Assembly (NCBI RefSeq): GCF_963082655.1
Contig: NC_081553.1
Span: 154,295,441-154,359,440, forward strand
Reading direction: 5' to 3'
DNA from: Stomoxys calcitrans
Taxonomy: Eukaryota; Arthropoda; Insecta; Diptera; Muscidae
Length of the DNA stretch: 64,000 bases
The notes under the pieces are model-generated. The model was not told the origin of the DNA. It did no database searches and saw only the letters and a list, made by a program, of their open reading frames with translations. A program made the translations under genes and the position numbers. Positions 31,898 to 42,489 of this stretch are shown in pieces (within the stretch, counting starts at the first letter, position 1; each line of letters begins with the position of its first letter).

Positions 31898-33359
31898 TTT
31901 CCTTTCCAACTTACTCAAGTTGGAATGGTTGTAAAGCAACATGATCCATTTGACATCTCCTTTTGATAATTTTTCTTGGTTGAAAATGAAATCGCGATAA
32001 AGGAAACAAGTCAATTGCTTCTAGCAACAACACACTTTTTGCTGACTTTTTAAATGTTTTTGTTTTTTTCTATTCTATTCTTTGAATAGAAACCAATAAA
32101 CTATGGTCTAAAGCCGGACAATATCCTGCAATGGAATCTCAACAAGACTTTAAGACCAAAAAAGAAAGCGCAAAGAGACAAACCAAACGAAAGGCACATA
32201 GCATGTGGTGTGGTGCCACAAATATTATTTAAGGTGGGTATTAAGTTAGTTTCATGGCAAAAAGATTTTTTGGAAGAAAATCAATAATTCAAAAAGTAAA
32301 TTTTAAAATTTTTTAAAAAAATATTTCACTGTATCCAACTTTACGGTCAAAGTCTGCAGAACTAATAAATTTCTACTATAATCAACGCAGCTTGCTATTG
32401 ACTGATAGATTTCGATCTAACTCACTGTTAGCTCCGCATCAATTGCTTTAAATACTGTATAGTGAATTATGAAATTCCAAGGAAAAAAGGAAATGGTTTC
32501 ATTTGAAATAATTATTTTAAAATGTAAATTAATCTGGGTGATTCGGTGTTGAAAGAAAATGTCATTAACCCATTACATACTAATGGATAGAAAAATACCC
32601 AAGAATGGAGTTGTCTTAGAAAATTCCAGCTCGAGGTATCCAAATAAAATTTGGACTGGCATTAAGTGGACGACTAAAACTATTTAGAAACAATTTTTCC
32701 CATGATATAAGATCACATTTTGGAGAAAATTGGATTGTCCAAAGTCGGCAATAATGGGTTAAAATTTTGTCTTAAAAAATATTTATTGAAAATTGTCTAC
32801 AGAAAAAATTTTAGGAAAATATTTTCGTTTGAAGGATGTTATTGAAACTTATCGAAACCTTTCTTTTGGAAAAAATGGCCTGGCCTGCCTTTAGACAATA
32901 TTGAAATTGAAATTTTGCCTTAGGAAAAAATGTGTTTCAAGTTTTACCTTTACATAGAAAAAATTTCCAAAAAAAAAAATTGTGCTTTTCCATTTGTTTT
33001 TGTTTCTATTTGGGACAGAAAGCATAATAGAAAAACTTTAAAAATGTTTAAGTAAAAGTTGTGCCGCAAAATGCATTAAGCAGGCACATAAAACTTTATT
33101 GAAATATTGGCTTTATAAAAGAATTTCGAGGTAGGCTACGCAAAAGTAGGTCTTTAGAAAATTTTTCACTAAAATGAAGTCATTAGAAAAAAACCGTTGA
33201 AATGTAGTCTGTAAAAATTTTTTTATTAAAATTTTGTTGGAAAAAATTTAATGAAATAATATCGTGGGCGGTTAGGTCCGGAATGAAAATAATGTTACGA
33301 TGAATTATTAATATTTTGTCTCTTAGAAAAATAGCCGCCGGAATATCCACTAAAATACC
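31898..33359. other. No recognised gene; degenerate AT-rich repeats
   Basis: Repeated TTAGAAAATTTT-like phrases between 32560 and 33240 suggest old repeat debris. No coding or RNA gene seen. Confidence 0.35.
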
Positions 33360-33943
33360 CATTTGTGTTCTTTATTCATGTTGAGTTTTTCTTTTGGTTC
33401 TTTCTCCACGAATTTGCAACTTTTTATTGGTATTCTCTCGAATTAAGCGATATGAATTATACACTCGAAGCACCGTATCCAAGTATGAAGTGTCGATAAT
33501 CCATATTCATGCAAATGTTTTTTTGGCTGTCTCAAATAAACTAAATTTAGATTGTTCATCGTTTTTGGTGTACACCCACAAATTCCACAGGCCAGCTATG
33601 ATGATTCCGCTATAGTATTAAAGGCTTTTCTTTCGATCATGGTTAAATGAAATTCGTGCGTTACTTCAAAACAGCTTAATTTTTTGGCAGAATTTATGCA
33701 CTTTGTCTATTCACAATTTTTATCTCAACTAAAACTAAATCCGCTGACTTTTTTTTCAAAAATTATTTTCATGGGCCTGCAGAACCGATTTGAAGAAGGC
33801 CGATAATTTTGCCATAGTATTGCGCATCCTTTTTTAATTTGTATAGGAACAATCCATACAGCAAATAAATGCTCATCAAAGGTTCCAGTAACGGAAACAC
33901 TGAAACGTTGACGGTAAGTTGAGTGAATATTGCTTTTATCGAT
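33360..33943 (-). pseudogene. Transib transposase fragment, second family
   Basis: Minus-strand homology to the intact transposase: TYRQRF..., AVWIVPIQIKKG, WQNYRPSSNRFCRPMKI (aligned with PSSTRFCRP), HEFHLTMIYGKAFNTIAESS, CGICGCTPKTMNNL, then a diverged LHARIKFMECILHI-like segment near 33440. The catalytic Asp of LTMIDGK is Tyr here. The 3' part and all of the N-terminus are missing. 33548-33939 is about 98% identical to 37322-37713. Confidence 0.8.
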
Positions 33944-34352
33944 CTTTATGGCAGCTATATCCAAATATGGATTGATCCGAGCCGTATTAAACAAGGATGT
34001 CGAGAGTTCTAACATAACTCACTGAAAACGGATACTAAACGTGGCTTTAATGTGCCTAAAACCTTAAATAGGCAGCTCGGTCAATATGGGGACTGTATCA
34101 AGATATAGTCCGATGTAGGCCATTTTCGAACTTTCCTGCCTATGAACCAAAAAGGGATTTTTGCAAAGTTTCAGCTCAATATCTCTATTTTTAAAGGCTT
34201 TAGCGTGATTTCAACAGACAGACGGACATGGCTAGATCGTCTTAGATTTTGACGACGAAAAAGAATATATATACTTCATAGTGTCGGAATTGGATATTTC
34301 GATATGTTGACAGATTAATATACCCCCAACCTTCAGTGGTGGGTAGAAAAAA
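33944..34352 (+). repeat. GGTGGGTAT-ended element, truncated
   Basis: Starts within a TATGGCAGCTATATCCAAAT unit and ends CCTTCAGTGGTGGGTA, with CAGACAGACGGACATGGCTAG inside. It truncates the Transib fragment. Confidence 0.65.
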
Positions 34353-34394
34353 TGTAATCGTATATCGTTTTACACATTAAATAATCCAACCATA

Positions 34395-34860
34395 TATTAC
34401 TCTATAAATGGTTCGGCCCTAGAGACTGTGGAATCAATCATAGATCGTGGCTTCTTGTTAGATCAAAGGTTAAACTACGGATCACATAAATCTTTGGCGG
34501 TCAATGAAGCTTATGGTATTTTAGGATACGTAAAGCGTTGGAGCAAAAGGTTTGTGGATCTAATCGTTACGGGAACCTATATAAATCCCTTGTACGACCG
34601 ATTCTGAAGCATGATGCCCTTTTTATCAAATCCATTGCAATTCATTTGAGTTTCTGCAAAAACAGTTCGTGGTATTCTGCTTAAGCGGATATTTAAAACA
34701 TTACCATCCTACAAGGAAAGATTAAAACTGATCAAATTGCCCACGTTGAAAAGCCGGCGCACAATGCTGAACCTCAATTTCATATTAAATATACTAAATG
34801 GAAACCTGAAGTCCGAGTTTCTATTGAGTCAAATTACTTTGAACCTACCAGTGAGACCAA
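34395..34860 (+). pseudogene. Non-LTR RT C-terminal fragment (other family)
   Basis: Broken-frame words DQRLNYGSHKSLAVNEAYG, LGYVKRWSK, SLVRPILEYGALF-like and FEFLQKQFVVFCL, followed by a GYLKHYHP remnant, fit the thumb region of an I/CR1/Jockey-type RT. Clade uncertain. Confidence 0.6.
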
Positions 34861-35342
34861 CCCTATTCCTACAATAACTCGATAAAATCTGTTATCGAAA
34901 CTACTACAATGTTATCTCAGCCTGAATTGTTATTTCTAAATGTGGTCTCTTGAATTTCTACCACCGTACTGGTAAGACCGATCCAGACTTACCAATCAAA
35001 AGATAGAAAACATTGCCAATTAGTATTGGTTTTATTTTCTTGAATTCCACCGTCCATTTGAACTCTATCGGGAATTCTGCGCTGCTGCATGCTTTGGAGT
35101 GACTTTGTGTCATCTCATCTCTCAGTTTCTGATTATCCATCTCCATCAACATCCAATTGAGCTTCTACCATTATCAGTGAGTAAAATTTAGAAGAGATTT
35201 TAAACCCATAATAAAGTTGTTATATGAACAGGGCCGTAAAAATTGATAGTTTTCAGACCAGTTAATTATTATTTGCTAGGACCTAGCATGAAATTGGTAT
35301 ACCAACGAAACATTTATTTGGAACCTATATAATATAATATAA
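34861..35342. other. No recognised gene
   Basis: A minus-strand open stretch at 34958-35152 has no homology I recognise. Confidence 0.3.
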
Positions 35343-36117
35343 CGGGTGATTTTTTAAGAGCTATAGGAAAGTTTTACAAAAAAATACCCATATAGTACGG
35401 TCCGTATAATTTAATGCTTAAAGATTTCTTCAAACTTTACTGTTTCTGTGGTATCACAATGGGCGAAAACGTCTAAGTGAGTCTGATGGCAGACTGCCAA
35501 TTAAACCTAACCTAATCTCCCTCATGCAAATATTGACCGTGACTGCGCCTTAAACAGTCCACCCGCTTAGTCCAATTTTGGCATATTCTTTCCAACATTT
35601 TGGCCGGCATCTCACGAATAAATGCTTCAATGTTGTCTTCCAATGCCTCACTTGAGTTTTCACATAGCCCACAAAAAAATAGTCTAAAGGGGTTACATTG
35701 CACGACCTAGGCGGCCAATTGACCGGTCCTTAACGTAAAATGAAATGTTAACCGTACGGTCCAATGATGCCACCAGCCCATAAGCCGCAGCAAACTGTGA
35801 CTTTTTCTGGATGCATTTGTAGCTCTTGCAATGCTTTTGGCTGATCTTCACTCCAAAATCGACAATTCTGCTTACTTACGTACCCATTGAGCCAAAAATG
35901 ATCTTCGTCGGTCAATGGAAGAAGCGCGCGATGAACTTTCTTAACAGAGCACACATTCTGATAATAAAATTCAATAATTTGCAAGCGTTGTTCGTTTGTT
36001 AAACGATTCGTGGTTAAATTATAGACCAAACTGAAGATGTTTGACAGTGAAACAATACACGAAACGTGCATGAGCTGTTTAAACCAGTGTTGCCAAAAAG
36101 ATAATAGCTAAAAATCA
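35343..36117 (-). mobile_element. Mariner-like element, internally deleted
   Basis: Terminal sequence GGGTGATTTTTTAAGAGCTA at 35343 and the opposite end near 36117 (TTGATTTTTAGC read inwards). Minus strand: N-terminal HTH words LTNEQRLQIIEFYYQN, VCSVKKVHRALLP, then an abrupt join to LTDEDHFWLNGYVSKQNCRFW, PEKVTVCCGLWAGGIIGPY, a gap, then LEDNIEAFIREMPAKMLERI and QNWTKRV. The DDE core is missing. 35440-35515 is a foreign LINE tail. Confidence 0.78.
35440..35515 (+). repeat. LINE (family B) 3' tail inserted in mariner
   Basis: ACAATGGGCGAAAACGTCTA, GTGAGTCTGATGGCAGACTG and TTAAACCTAACCTAA match the 3' end of the LINE at 45670-45740. The mariner sequence continues on both sides, so this is a severely 5'-truncated insertion. 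Confidence 0.75.
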
Positions 36118-36126
36118 ACCTTTAGC

Positions 36127-37080
36127 AACATTAATTTGTGTTTGTTTGTGGGTTTGTAAATGTGTTTGTTCCGTATAGACACAAAAACGGCTAAACCAGT
36201 TGCTTTGAAATTTTAACAGATTGTGGGAAGTGGTCCGGAAGGAGCAATAGGCTATATAATTTTGTGCTTTCGCACGGGGGCGGACCCTCGCCCTTACCCC
36301 TAAAATATAACCAAAAATAAAAGTGCACCGATCGGGGCAATATGGGATTCAAATGAAGATATTCAGGAGAACAATACAAATTATATAAATACAAAGATAT
36401 CAAAAGTTGCGTCAAAGTACCCAGGGGGCTGCCCCGAACCCAAAACCACTTCAAATAGGCATATTGGACGATAATGGCAATATGGAACTCAACTGAAAGC
36501 TATTCGGGAGTAGATTATCAATACGGTCTGGAAGGAGCATTAGGTTATATAATTTGTTAATTTCGGAAGGAGGTGCACCCTCCCCCGTAGCGCCAAAAAC
36601 ACAATATAAAAGGTATTGGAGAGTAAAATACGAATATGGTATTTAAAATTGGGCCCAAATAACCAAGAGCCACCCATCCCCAAAACTACACCAAACAATC
36701 ATATTAGACGTACATATCAATATGGGACTCAAATGAAAGGTATTCGGGAGTAGATTACGAATATGATATAAAAAAGAGGTCTAAGTAATTGGGTGTCGTC
36801 CCATCCGCAAAAAGTCCCCCAAAGTCATATTAGCCTATCATGGGTATGTGGGAATCAAATGAAAGATATTTGGGAGTAGATTACGAGTATGATATCCAAG
36901 TATCCAGATAGCGCTTTACCTTCTGAGAACGCTCCAATAGTTTAATATTACGACAATGGGGGACCACGCGATAGATATATTTCAGTGGAGTGCGATATTC
37001 TAATTTGTGCCCAAGTGGCAGAAGAGGTGTGGCGCTCAACCTTCCTATGGCTGTATAGACCTATCACGACAATATGGGAT
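36127..37080 (+). repeat. Helitron-like tandem-repeat element
   Basis: Begins TTAATTTGTGTTTGTTTG, then GACACAAAAACGGCTAAACC, C-rich tracts, and at least five GGGA(C/T)TCAAATGAAAG units to 37080. It is the same layout as 13441-14640 and, reversed, 58200-59550. Confidence 0.65.
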
Positions 37081-37085
37081 TAAAA

Positions 37086-37320
37086 ATATTATATGTGGTT
37101 GTTACCTGCGAATTTGAGATCTTTATTCTGGTTGTTGTTGTAGCAGTGTGTTGTGTTCTATCTTTCGTATACTTGATTCTATTGAATGTCCAGATCCAGG
37201 AACTCTGCGACTAAGATAGGGTGCGTCCAGTGGGATCTGGGTCTGAGACGAGTGGGTCTGGTTAGGCAGTTAAACAGTTGAAATGTGTGGTGTGGTCGCT
37301 GGTCACAATCGGGACATACA
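37086..37320. repeat. Unclassified fragment (GTTGTTGTTGTAGCAG type)
   Basis: Contains GGTTGTTGTTGTAGCAGTG and AGGAACTCTGCGACTAAGAT. It looks like a dispersed repeat; I recognise no coding sequence. Confidence 0.35.
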
Positions 37321-38660
37321 ATAGATTGTTCATCGTTTTTGGTGTACATCCACAAATTCCACAGGCCAGCTATGATGATTCCGCTATAGTATTAAAGGCT
37401 TTTCCATAGATCATGGTTAAATGAAATTCGTGCGTTACTTCAAAACAGCTTAATTTTTCGGCAGAATTTATGCACTTTGTCTATTCACAATTTCTATCTC
37501 AACTAAAACTAAATCCGCTGACTTTTTTTTCAAAAATTATTTTCATGGGCCTCCAGAACCGATTTGAAGAAGGCCGATAATTTTGCCATAGTATTGCGCA
37601 TCCTTTTTTAATTTGTATAGGAACAATCCATACAGCAAATAAATGCTCATCAAAGGTTCCAGTAACGGAAACACTGAAACGTTGACGGTAAGTTGAGTGA
37701 ATATTGCTTTTATGCTTCCGTTAATATTGCCTACAGTCACGAGATACTCAAAAGCTACTGAAAAGCCTTGTATTATACGTGTATCTGTATGGCCTACGAG
37801 ACTTTGCAATCCAATTTCGGCTGAACTTTCAGATACGTTTATGTCACTGGGGTAACACTCCGTTTTTGTTTTAGCCACAATATCGTAGCATGGATAAATA
37901 TTGCAATTTCGTTCTTTGGCACGATGTTGCATTAGTTTGTATGGCCTTTTGGAGTATTCACCATCAATATAGAGGTGTATACGGAACAGGTGTTTTTGGT
38001 TCAGAATCTAACGTTTAAAGCGTTTGTGTAGCTATTGCAGATTCTTAAGTTAACTCTGAAAGAAACTGTGATGCGCTTCTTTTTCCAGCTTTGGTAAGAC
38101 TTATGTTTGCAGCTACCATTAACTCTTGATGAGTTGCATTCATTAGCCATGAATGCAACTTTTTGTTTTTAAACCTTACTTGTACATTCTGAAAAAGGGT
38201 TTTCTTTACATTGGACAATATCTGGATTTAGGAAAATAATGTCGTCATCTAACCACGTCTTATTTCGCTCTTTAAATACAGCCAATATTCTGTGACTATC
38301 TTTCCATTTTTGAATGAGTTTGGTAATAAAATTTCTCAACTGTTTTTGAGTTTGGTGGTATTGTGTTTCGCTATATTTTGAGCGATCAATGACGTTAGAA
38401 AATATATGATTTTCAACCACTAACAATCTTTTGTTGGCACAGGCTCACTATGCCACATTAAAAAAAGGGTGTGAAAAACATCAAAACTTGCACAAACTAG
38501 CAGCCTATTTTTTAACTTGACGTAGATAACAACCCATTTAAACAAATTATACAAACGGTGAATCGAATCCAGTCGAATCCACCCTACTTTTGTTCCAAGC
38601 AAATTGTATTTAATTTCCAAAAACACTTTCATAATGGGCATTTTCTTTTTCCACAGTTCA
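37321..38660 (-). pseudogene. Transib transposase pseudogene, second family, N-terminal two thirds
   Basis: From 38426 downwards: LRNFITKLIQKWKDSHRI and RNKTWLDDD (aligned with residues 43-80 of the intact enzyme), then NIYPCYDIVAKTKTECYP, IGLQSLVGHTDTRII (37800-37920), a GNINGSIK remnant where the intact enzyme has GCDGSSG, then RPSSNRFCRP-like and LTMIYGKAF to MNNL at 37325. Both catalytic Asp positions are lost (Asn and Tyr). It is distinct in sequence from the element at 16768-20004. Truncated at 37321; no terminal repeat found near 38700. Confidence 0.8.
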
Positions 38661-38949
38661 CCACTAAAACAAACAATCACAAAACTATTTTTTTATTTTA
38701 AAACATATCTGTTAATTTTTTTGCTGTCAACAAAGTTGGACTTGACAAAGACACAAAAATATTGATTACACTTGCTGCAACATGTGCTAAGTTTGAGTGC
38801 TCACAGCTGTGCGACTATCAGGGTCAAAACAAAAAGGAAAACAAAAAATTTAACCGTTAATGCTAATATTTAAGAAAAATTAAATTAATCTAGCCGAATT
38901 CTTAATTTGAAAATTTCGCTAAAATACCGCTAGATTGGGCATATCGGCA
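38661..38949. other. No recognised gene
   Basis: AT-rich. May hold the 5' end of the second-family Transib, but no CACWRTG-like terminus with a duplication was found. Confidence 0.3.
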
Positions 38950-39460
38950 ACAGTGCGTTGTGGCGTAAATGATTGCCCAAAACCATATCAGAAATTGCTG
39001 CACAATACACTCTCACAACCAGATTGGCTACGAAACCAACTCGTTTGCCAACGCTGAATGGGCCACGAAACCGCACCGTTACGTCCGAAATACAACAACA
39101 ACAGACCGAACGACGAAATTGCGATGCAGCTGACACTTCCGAAAATGTGCTATTCCAGATTTTTGCTTATAAACTTGTATGGACAGCATACAATAAAATC
39201 CCGATATGCATTCATTGACGACGGCGCAAACGTTTCTATGCTGGACTTGGAAAAAGCATGTGAACTTGAACGGGGAATCCAAGCACATTGAGCTTCAATG
39301 ACTTTATACTCACCACGTAAACAAATGACAGAAAAAATTTACGTCACGTTGCAGAATGAGTGCGTTTAGGAGCGTCGCGTTGAAATATTCAACTCTGCAA
39401 ACAAATGTTAAAAAAGTAACTCGCAAAAGTTAAATAATTTTTAACTTTGACGACCCCGCG
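38950..39460 (+). pseudogene. BEL/Pao gag-protease fragment
   Basis: Broken plus-strand words LPTLNGPRNRTVTSEIQQQ, QTERRNCDAADTSENVLFQI, then FIDDGANVSMLDL (retroviral-type aspartic protease, usual D-S/T-G altered to DDG-A), HIELQ-like remnant and TEKIYVTLQNEC. Followed directly by a LINE. Confidence 0.7.
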
Positions 39461-39479
39461 CGGTGCATTCACCTGGGAA

Positions 39480-42400
39480 ATCATAATGCCCAAGGACGCC
39501 ATGGTTTCCTAGGTGATTGCGGTGACTTCGGATTCAACCTGAACTAAGAGTTATCCCAAAAAATACAAACATGAGTTACACTATTACAAAGATTAACTCT
39601 GCAGGTGGTCAGCGGTCCAGCACGGTGAAAGCACCCGAACCAACAAGTTCGGCAGAGACGCAATATCTGCAGGTCTCAACCTCATGATATACACAGCAAA
39701 CAGGCACACAACATACACTATACCCAAACTCTACGCACAATATACTGACCCAGCAAGACAATATTGACTTGCCCCCTTGCGAGGATTCCTGCGATGGACT
39801 CTCGGGAATTGGAGCGATACAGCTTTATGAAACGGATGAAGAGGACGTCCAGATGATCTCCTCGGAACCGACAACAGCCGGAACCTCAACTCCTGGTGGA
39901 GTGGCGGAACCTCGCAGGGGGGCAGGCGGAAAGAACAGAAGACGGACGAGCAGAAACGGGAAGAAGGCTCCAAGGGCTCGTTACGGTATCCGAGGAAAAT
40001 GAAGGGTCTAGAGCCATCCACTCTGCCAATCCGTGACAAGCGCTTGATGCGCAAGCATAGGTTCCATGTCAGGAAGTACGAGTCTATGATGAACACTACT
40101 GTCGTGGAACGTATGCTGCCCTCTGCTACATCGGACGATACTGGAACTGACACCGACGCAAACACTACAACAATTACAACATACGCTACAAACAATACCG
40201 AGACCGCCAGCGGAAGCGGCACGTGCAAAATACCAGGCCTAGAAAAGGGCAAAACTGCTAAGCCGAGGCCTTTCATTAATCCTGCCGCTGGAGCCAGGAA
40301 GGGTGGTCAGGAGAGTGTCCTCTCGACAAGTGTATGTCACTCAAATGACAAGCTCAATCCAGGAACAAACGGTAGCCATCTGGCGATGCACAGGCGCCTG
40401 ATGGCAAAAGGGCCAAGAACATGGTCAGCCTGTCATCAGCGCCTGAATATCTGAAAAAAGCACTGGATTTTCTTTCGACCTGCACCGGTGCCCTTGACCC
40501 CCTTTGGCCTGGTATGAAGACAGAGTTAGTGCCGATTGATCAGATCCCCCGCTTAACGACGATAGGAGTGTGGATTCCCACTCCAGTATTAGAGGACGAA
40601 GCTATACTCAGGCTGCTTAAAGGGCAAAATAAGCATCTGCTAGTGGAGAGCTGGACAATTGTTAGGGGACGAGCGAAGGATAAAGATAATGGCAAGGACC
40701 TCTGTATCAGGGTTGGTTCAGAATCCTTGTCACTCCTGAAGTCCTCGCAGGGAGAGGTCAAGTTCGACTTAAACCATGTGAGAATGGTCCTGCTCGCCGA
40801 TGTAGACGACGCCACCCGGGGTGCTAGGGGGCATGAGCTGCCTGAAGCAAGCGCATATTAACCTGCACCACTCAGAGGCATCAATGGATGAGCTGCTGAC
40901 AGCTATGGGGAGTGATGGCGTTGATGTGGCCCTCGTTCAAGAGCCGTGGTTACGAGGTAAAAAGGTTCTCGGACTAAGAACACGAAATCTAAATCTCATC
41001 AGGATCAGATCAGGACATCGCAATACCTACACATGTAGCCTTAAAGGATGATCTCATCAGGGACATCGTGGACGAGGGGAAGATAGAGTGGGCGGTCGGC
41101 ACTTTCCGGCCATTGAAGTCGGCCGGTCCTGATGCAATTATCCCGGCACTGCTGCAGGAGTTCCTTGGAGTCACCCTGCCATGGCTTGAGCAGATTTTCA
41201 GGGCGAACCTGCCATGGTTTTACATACCGAGAGCATGGAGGGAAGTCAAAGGGGTCTTAATCCTCAAGGCGAAAATAATGTGGAGATTGGGGCGATAGTC
41301 GCAGCACTGGACCGCACGGGGATTCACCCCTTAATCTCCCAATAGACATATAATATGCTTTATGGCAGGATTATTAATGCCAACATGGGAGATTGTGTGG
41401 TCAGAAGGCGAGTGACCAGAGGAACGCCCCAAGGAGAGGTGTTTTCACCAATAATGTTGAACCTCGTGATTAAAGAAATCCTGATGGATCTCGGTGGGGA
41501 CGGCACGAGGATTATCGATTATGCGAACGACGTCGTGCCGCTGATCCGAGGCAAGTTTCTGTCAACGATCAGCGAGATCATGGAAGGGTCACTAAGGAGA
41601 TTGTCGCGATGGGCTACCAGAAATGGGTTGAGGACCAATTCAGGGAAGACGGGGATGGGGCTCTTTGCGCGTAGATATAAGATACCGGAGTTCAGACTCC
41701 CGTCCTTGTACGGAGTCACCCTGCGGCCGTCGAAAAAGGCGAAGTAACTAGGTATAATCCTTGATTCGAAACTGTCCTGGAAGAGGAACACCGAAGAAAG
41801 AAGCCGTAAGACACTTGATGTTCGGTAGGAAGTGGGGGTTGACTCCCAATATGATTAATTGGATGTATTGTATATGGCCATCGTGAGACCAGTACTGGCC
41901 TATGGAGCACTGGTATGGTGGGACGCCGCAGGGAAGAGGACGCATGCGAAGGAGTTCGAGAAGGTCCAGGGATTGGCCTGCGTTCGGATTACAGGGGAGA
42001 TCCGAGACCGCGGGCAGGCCTGGAGGCGATGCTGGATATGCAGCCCATTGTGGCCTTTATTTGGAACTGCGCCGCCGGGGTCGCGCTTAGGCTGAGAGAG
42101 CTCGGCATGCTGAAGGAGGATGGTTGCTGCCACAGTTCGATTCTGGGTGTTATGGATACAGACTGGATTGGGGGTCTACTCTGATGCACTCAATGTCAGT
42201 ATGTCTCTGAGACTGTCGGACGAGTGTACGGTTTTTCAGGCAGAGGTCTGTGCCATTGCAGTAGCCACAAGAGAAATTCTGGCAATGGGCCTACCGCCAT
42301 ACTGTCCAGTATTTATGTGGACAGTATGGCGGCGCTCAAGGCCTTGGGGTCGTAAATGGTGAGGTCGAGACGCGTGGCGGACTGTTCGGAATCCCTGGAT

Positions 42401-42480
42401 AGGCTCCGGGCCTACGATGTGATGCTGACATGGGTTCCTGGGCATGAGGGGATGCCAGAAAATGAGAGGGCGTCATCGGT
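39480..42480 (+). pseudogene. LINE (family C), internally deleted two-ORF copy
   Basis: ORF1 (about 39571-40835, two frameshifts): a basic linker, then a DUF4780-like domain (EAILRLLKGQNKHLLVESW, KDLCIRVGSESLSLL, FDLNHVRMVL). ORF2: endonuclease start at 40850 (INLHHSEASMDELLTAM, VALVQEPWL); most of the endonuclease is deleted; RT resumes at 41068 (LKSAGPDAIIPALLQEF, IPRAWREVKGVLI), TPQGEVFSPIMLN at 41428, YANDV at 41518 where active enzymes have YADD, the thumb (41859; IVRPVLAYGALVWW) and RNase H (42190-42300; VFQAEVCAIAVATREIL). The catalytic change and deletion make it inactive. Confidence 0.83.
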
Positions 42481-42489
42481 CTTGCCTAC

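Noticed and set aside
38797..38812. CACAGCTGTGC as a terminal repeat of the second Transib family
   Set aside because: It is a small local palindrome, not matched by a second end or a 5-bp duplication.
39731..40276. 181-codon minus-strand open frame
   Set aside because: It is antisense to LINE C ORF1, which has recognisable content on the plus strand.
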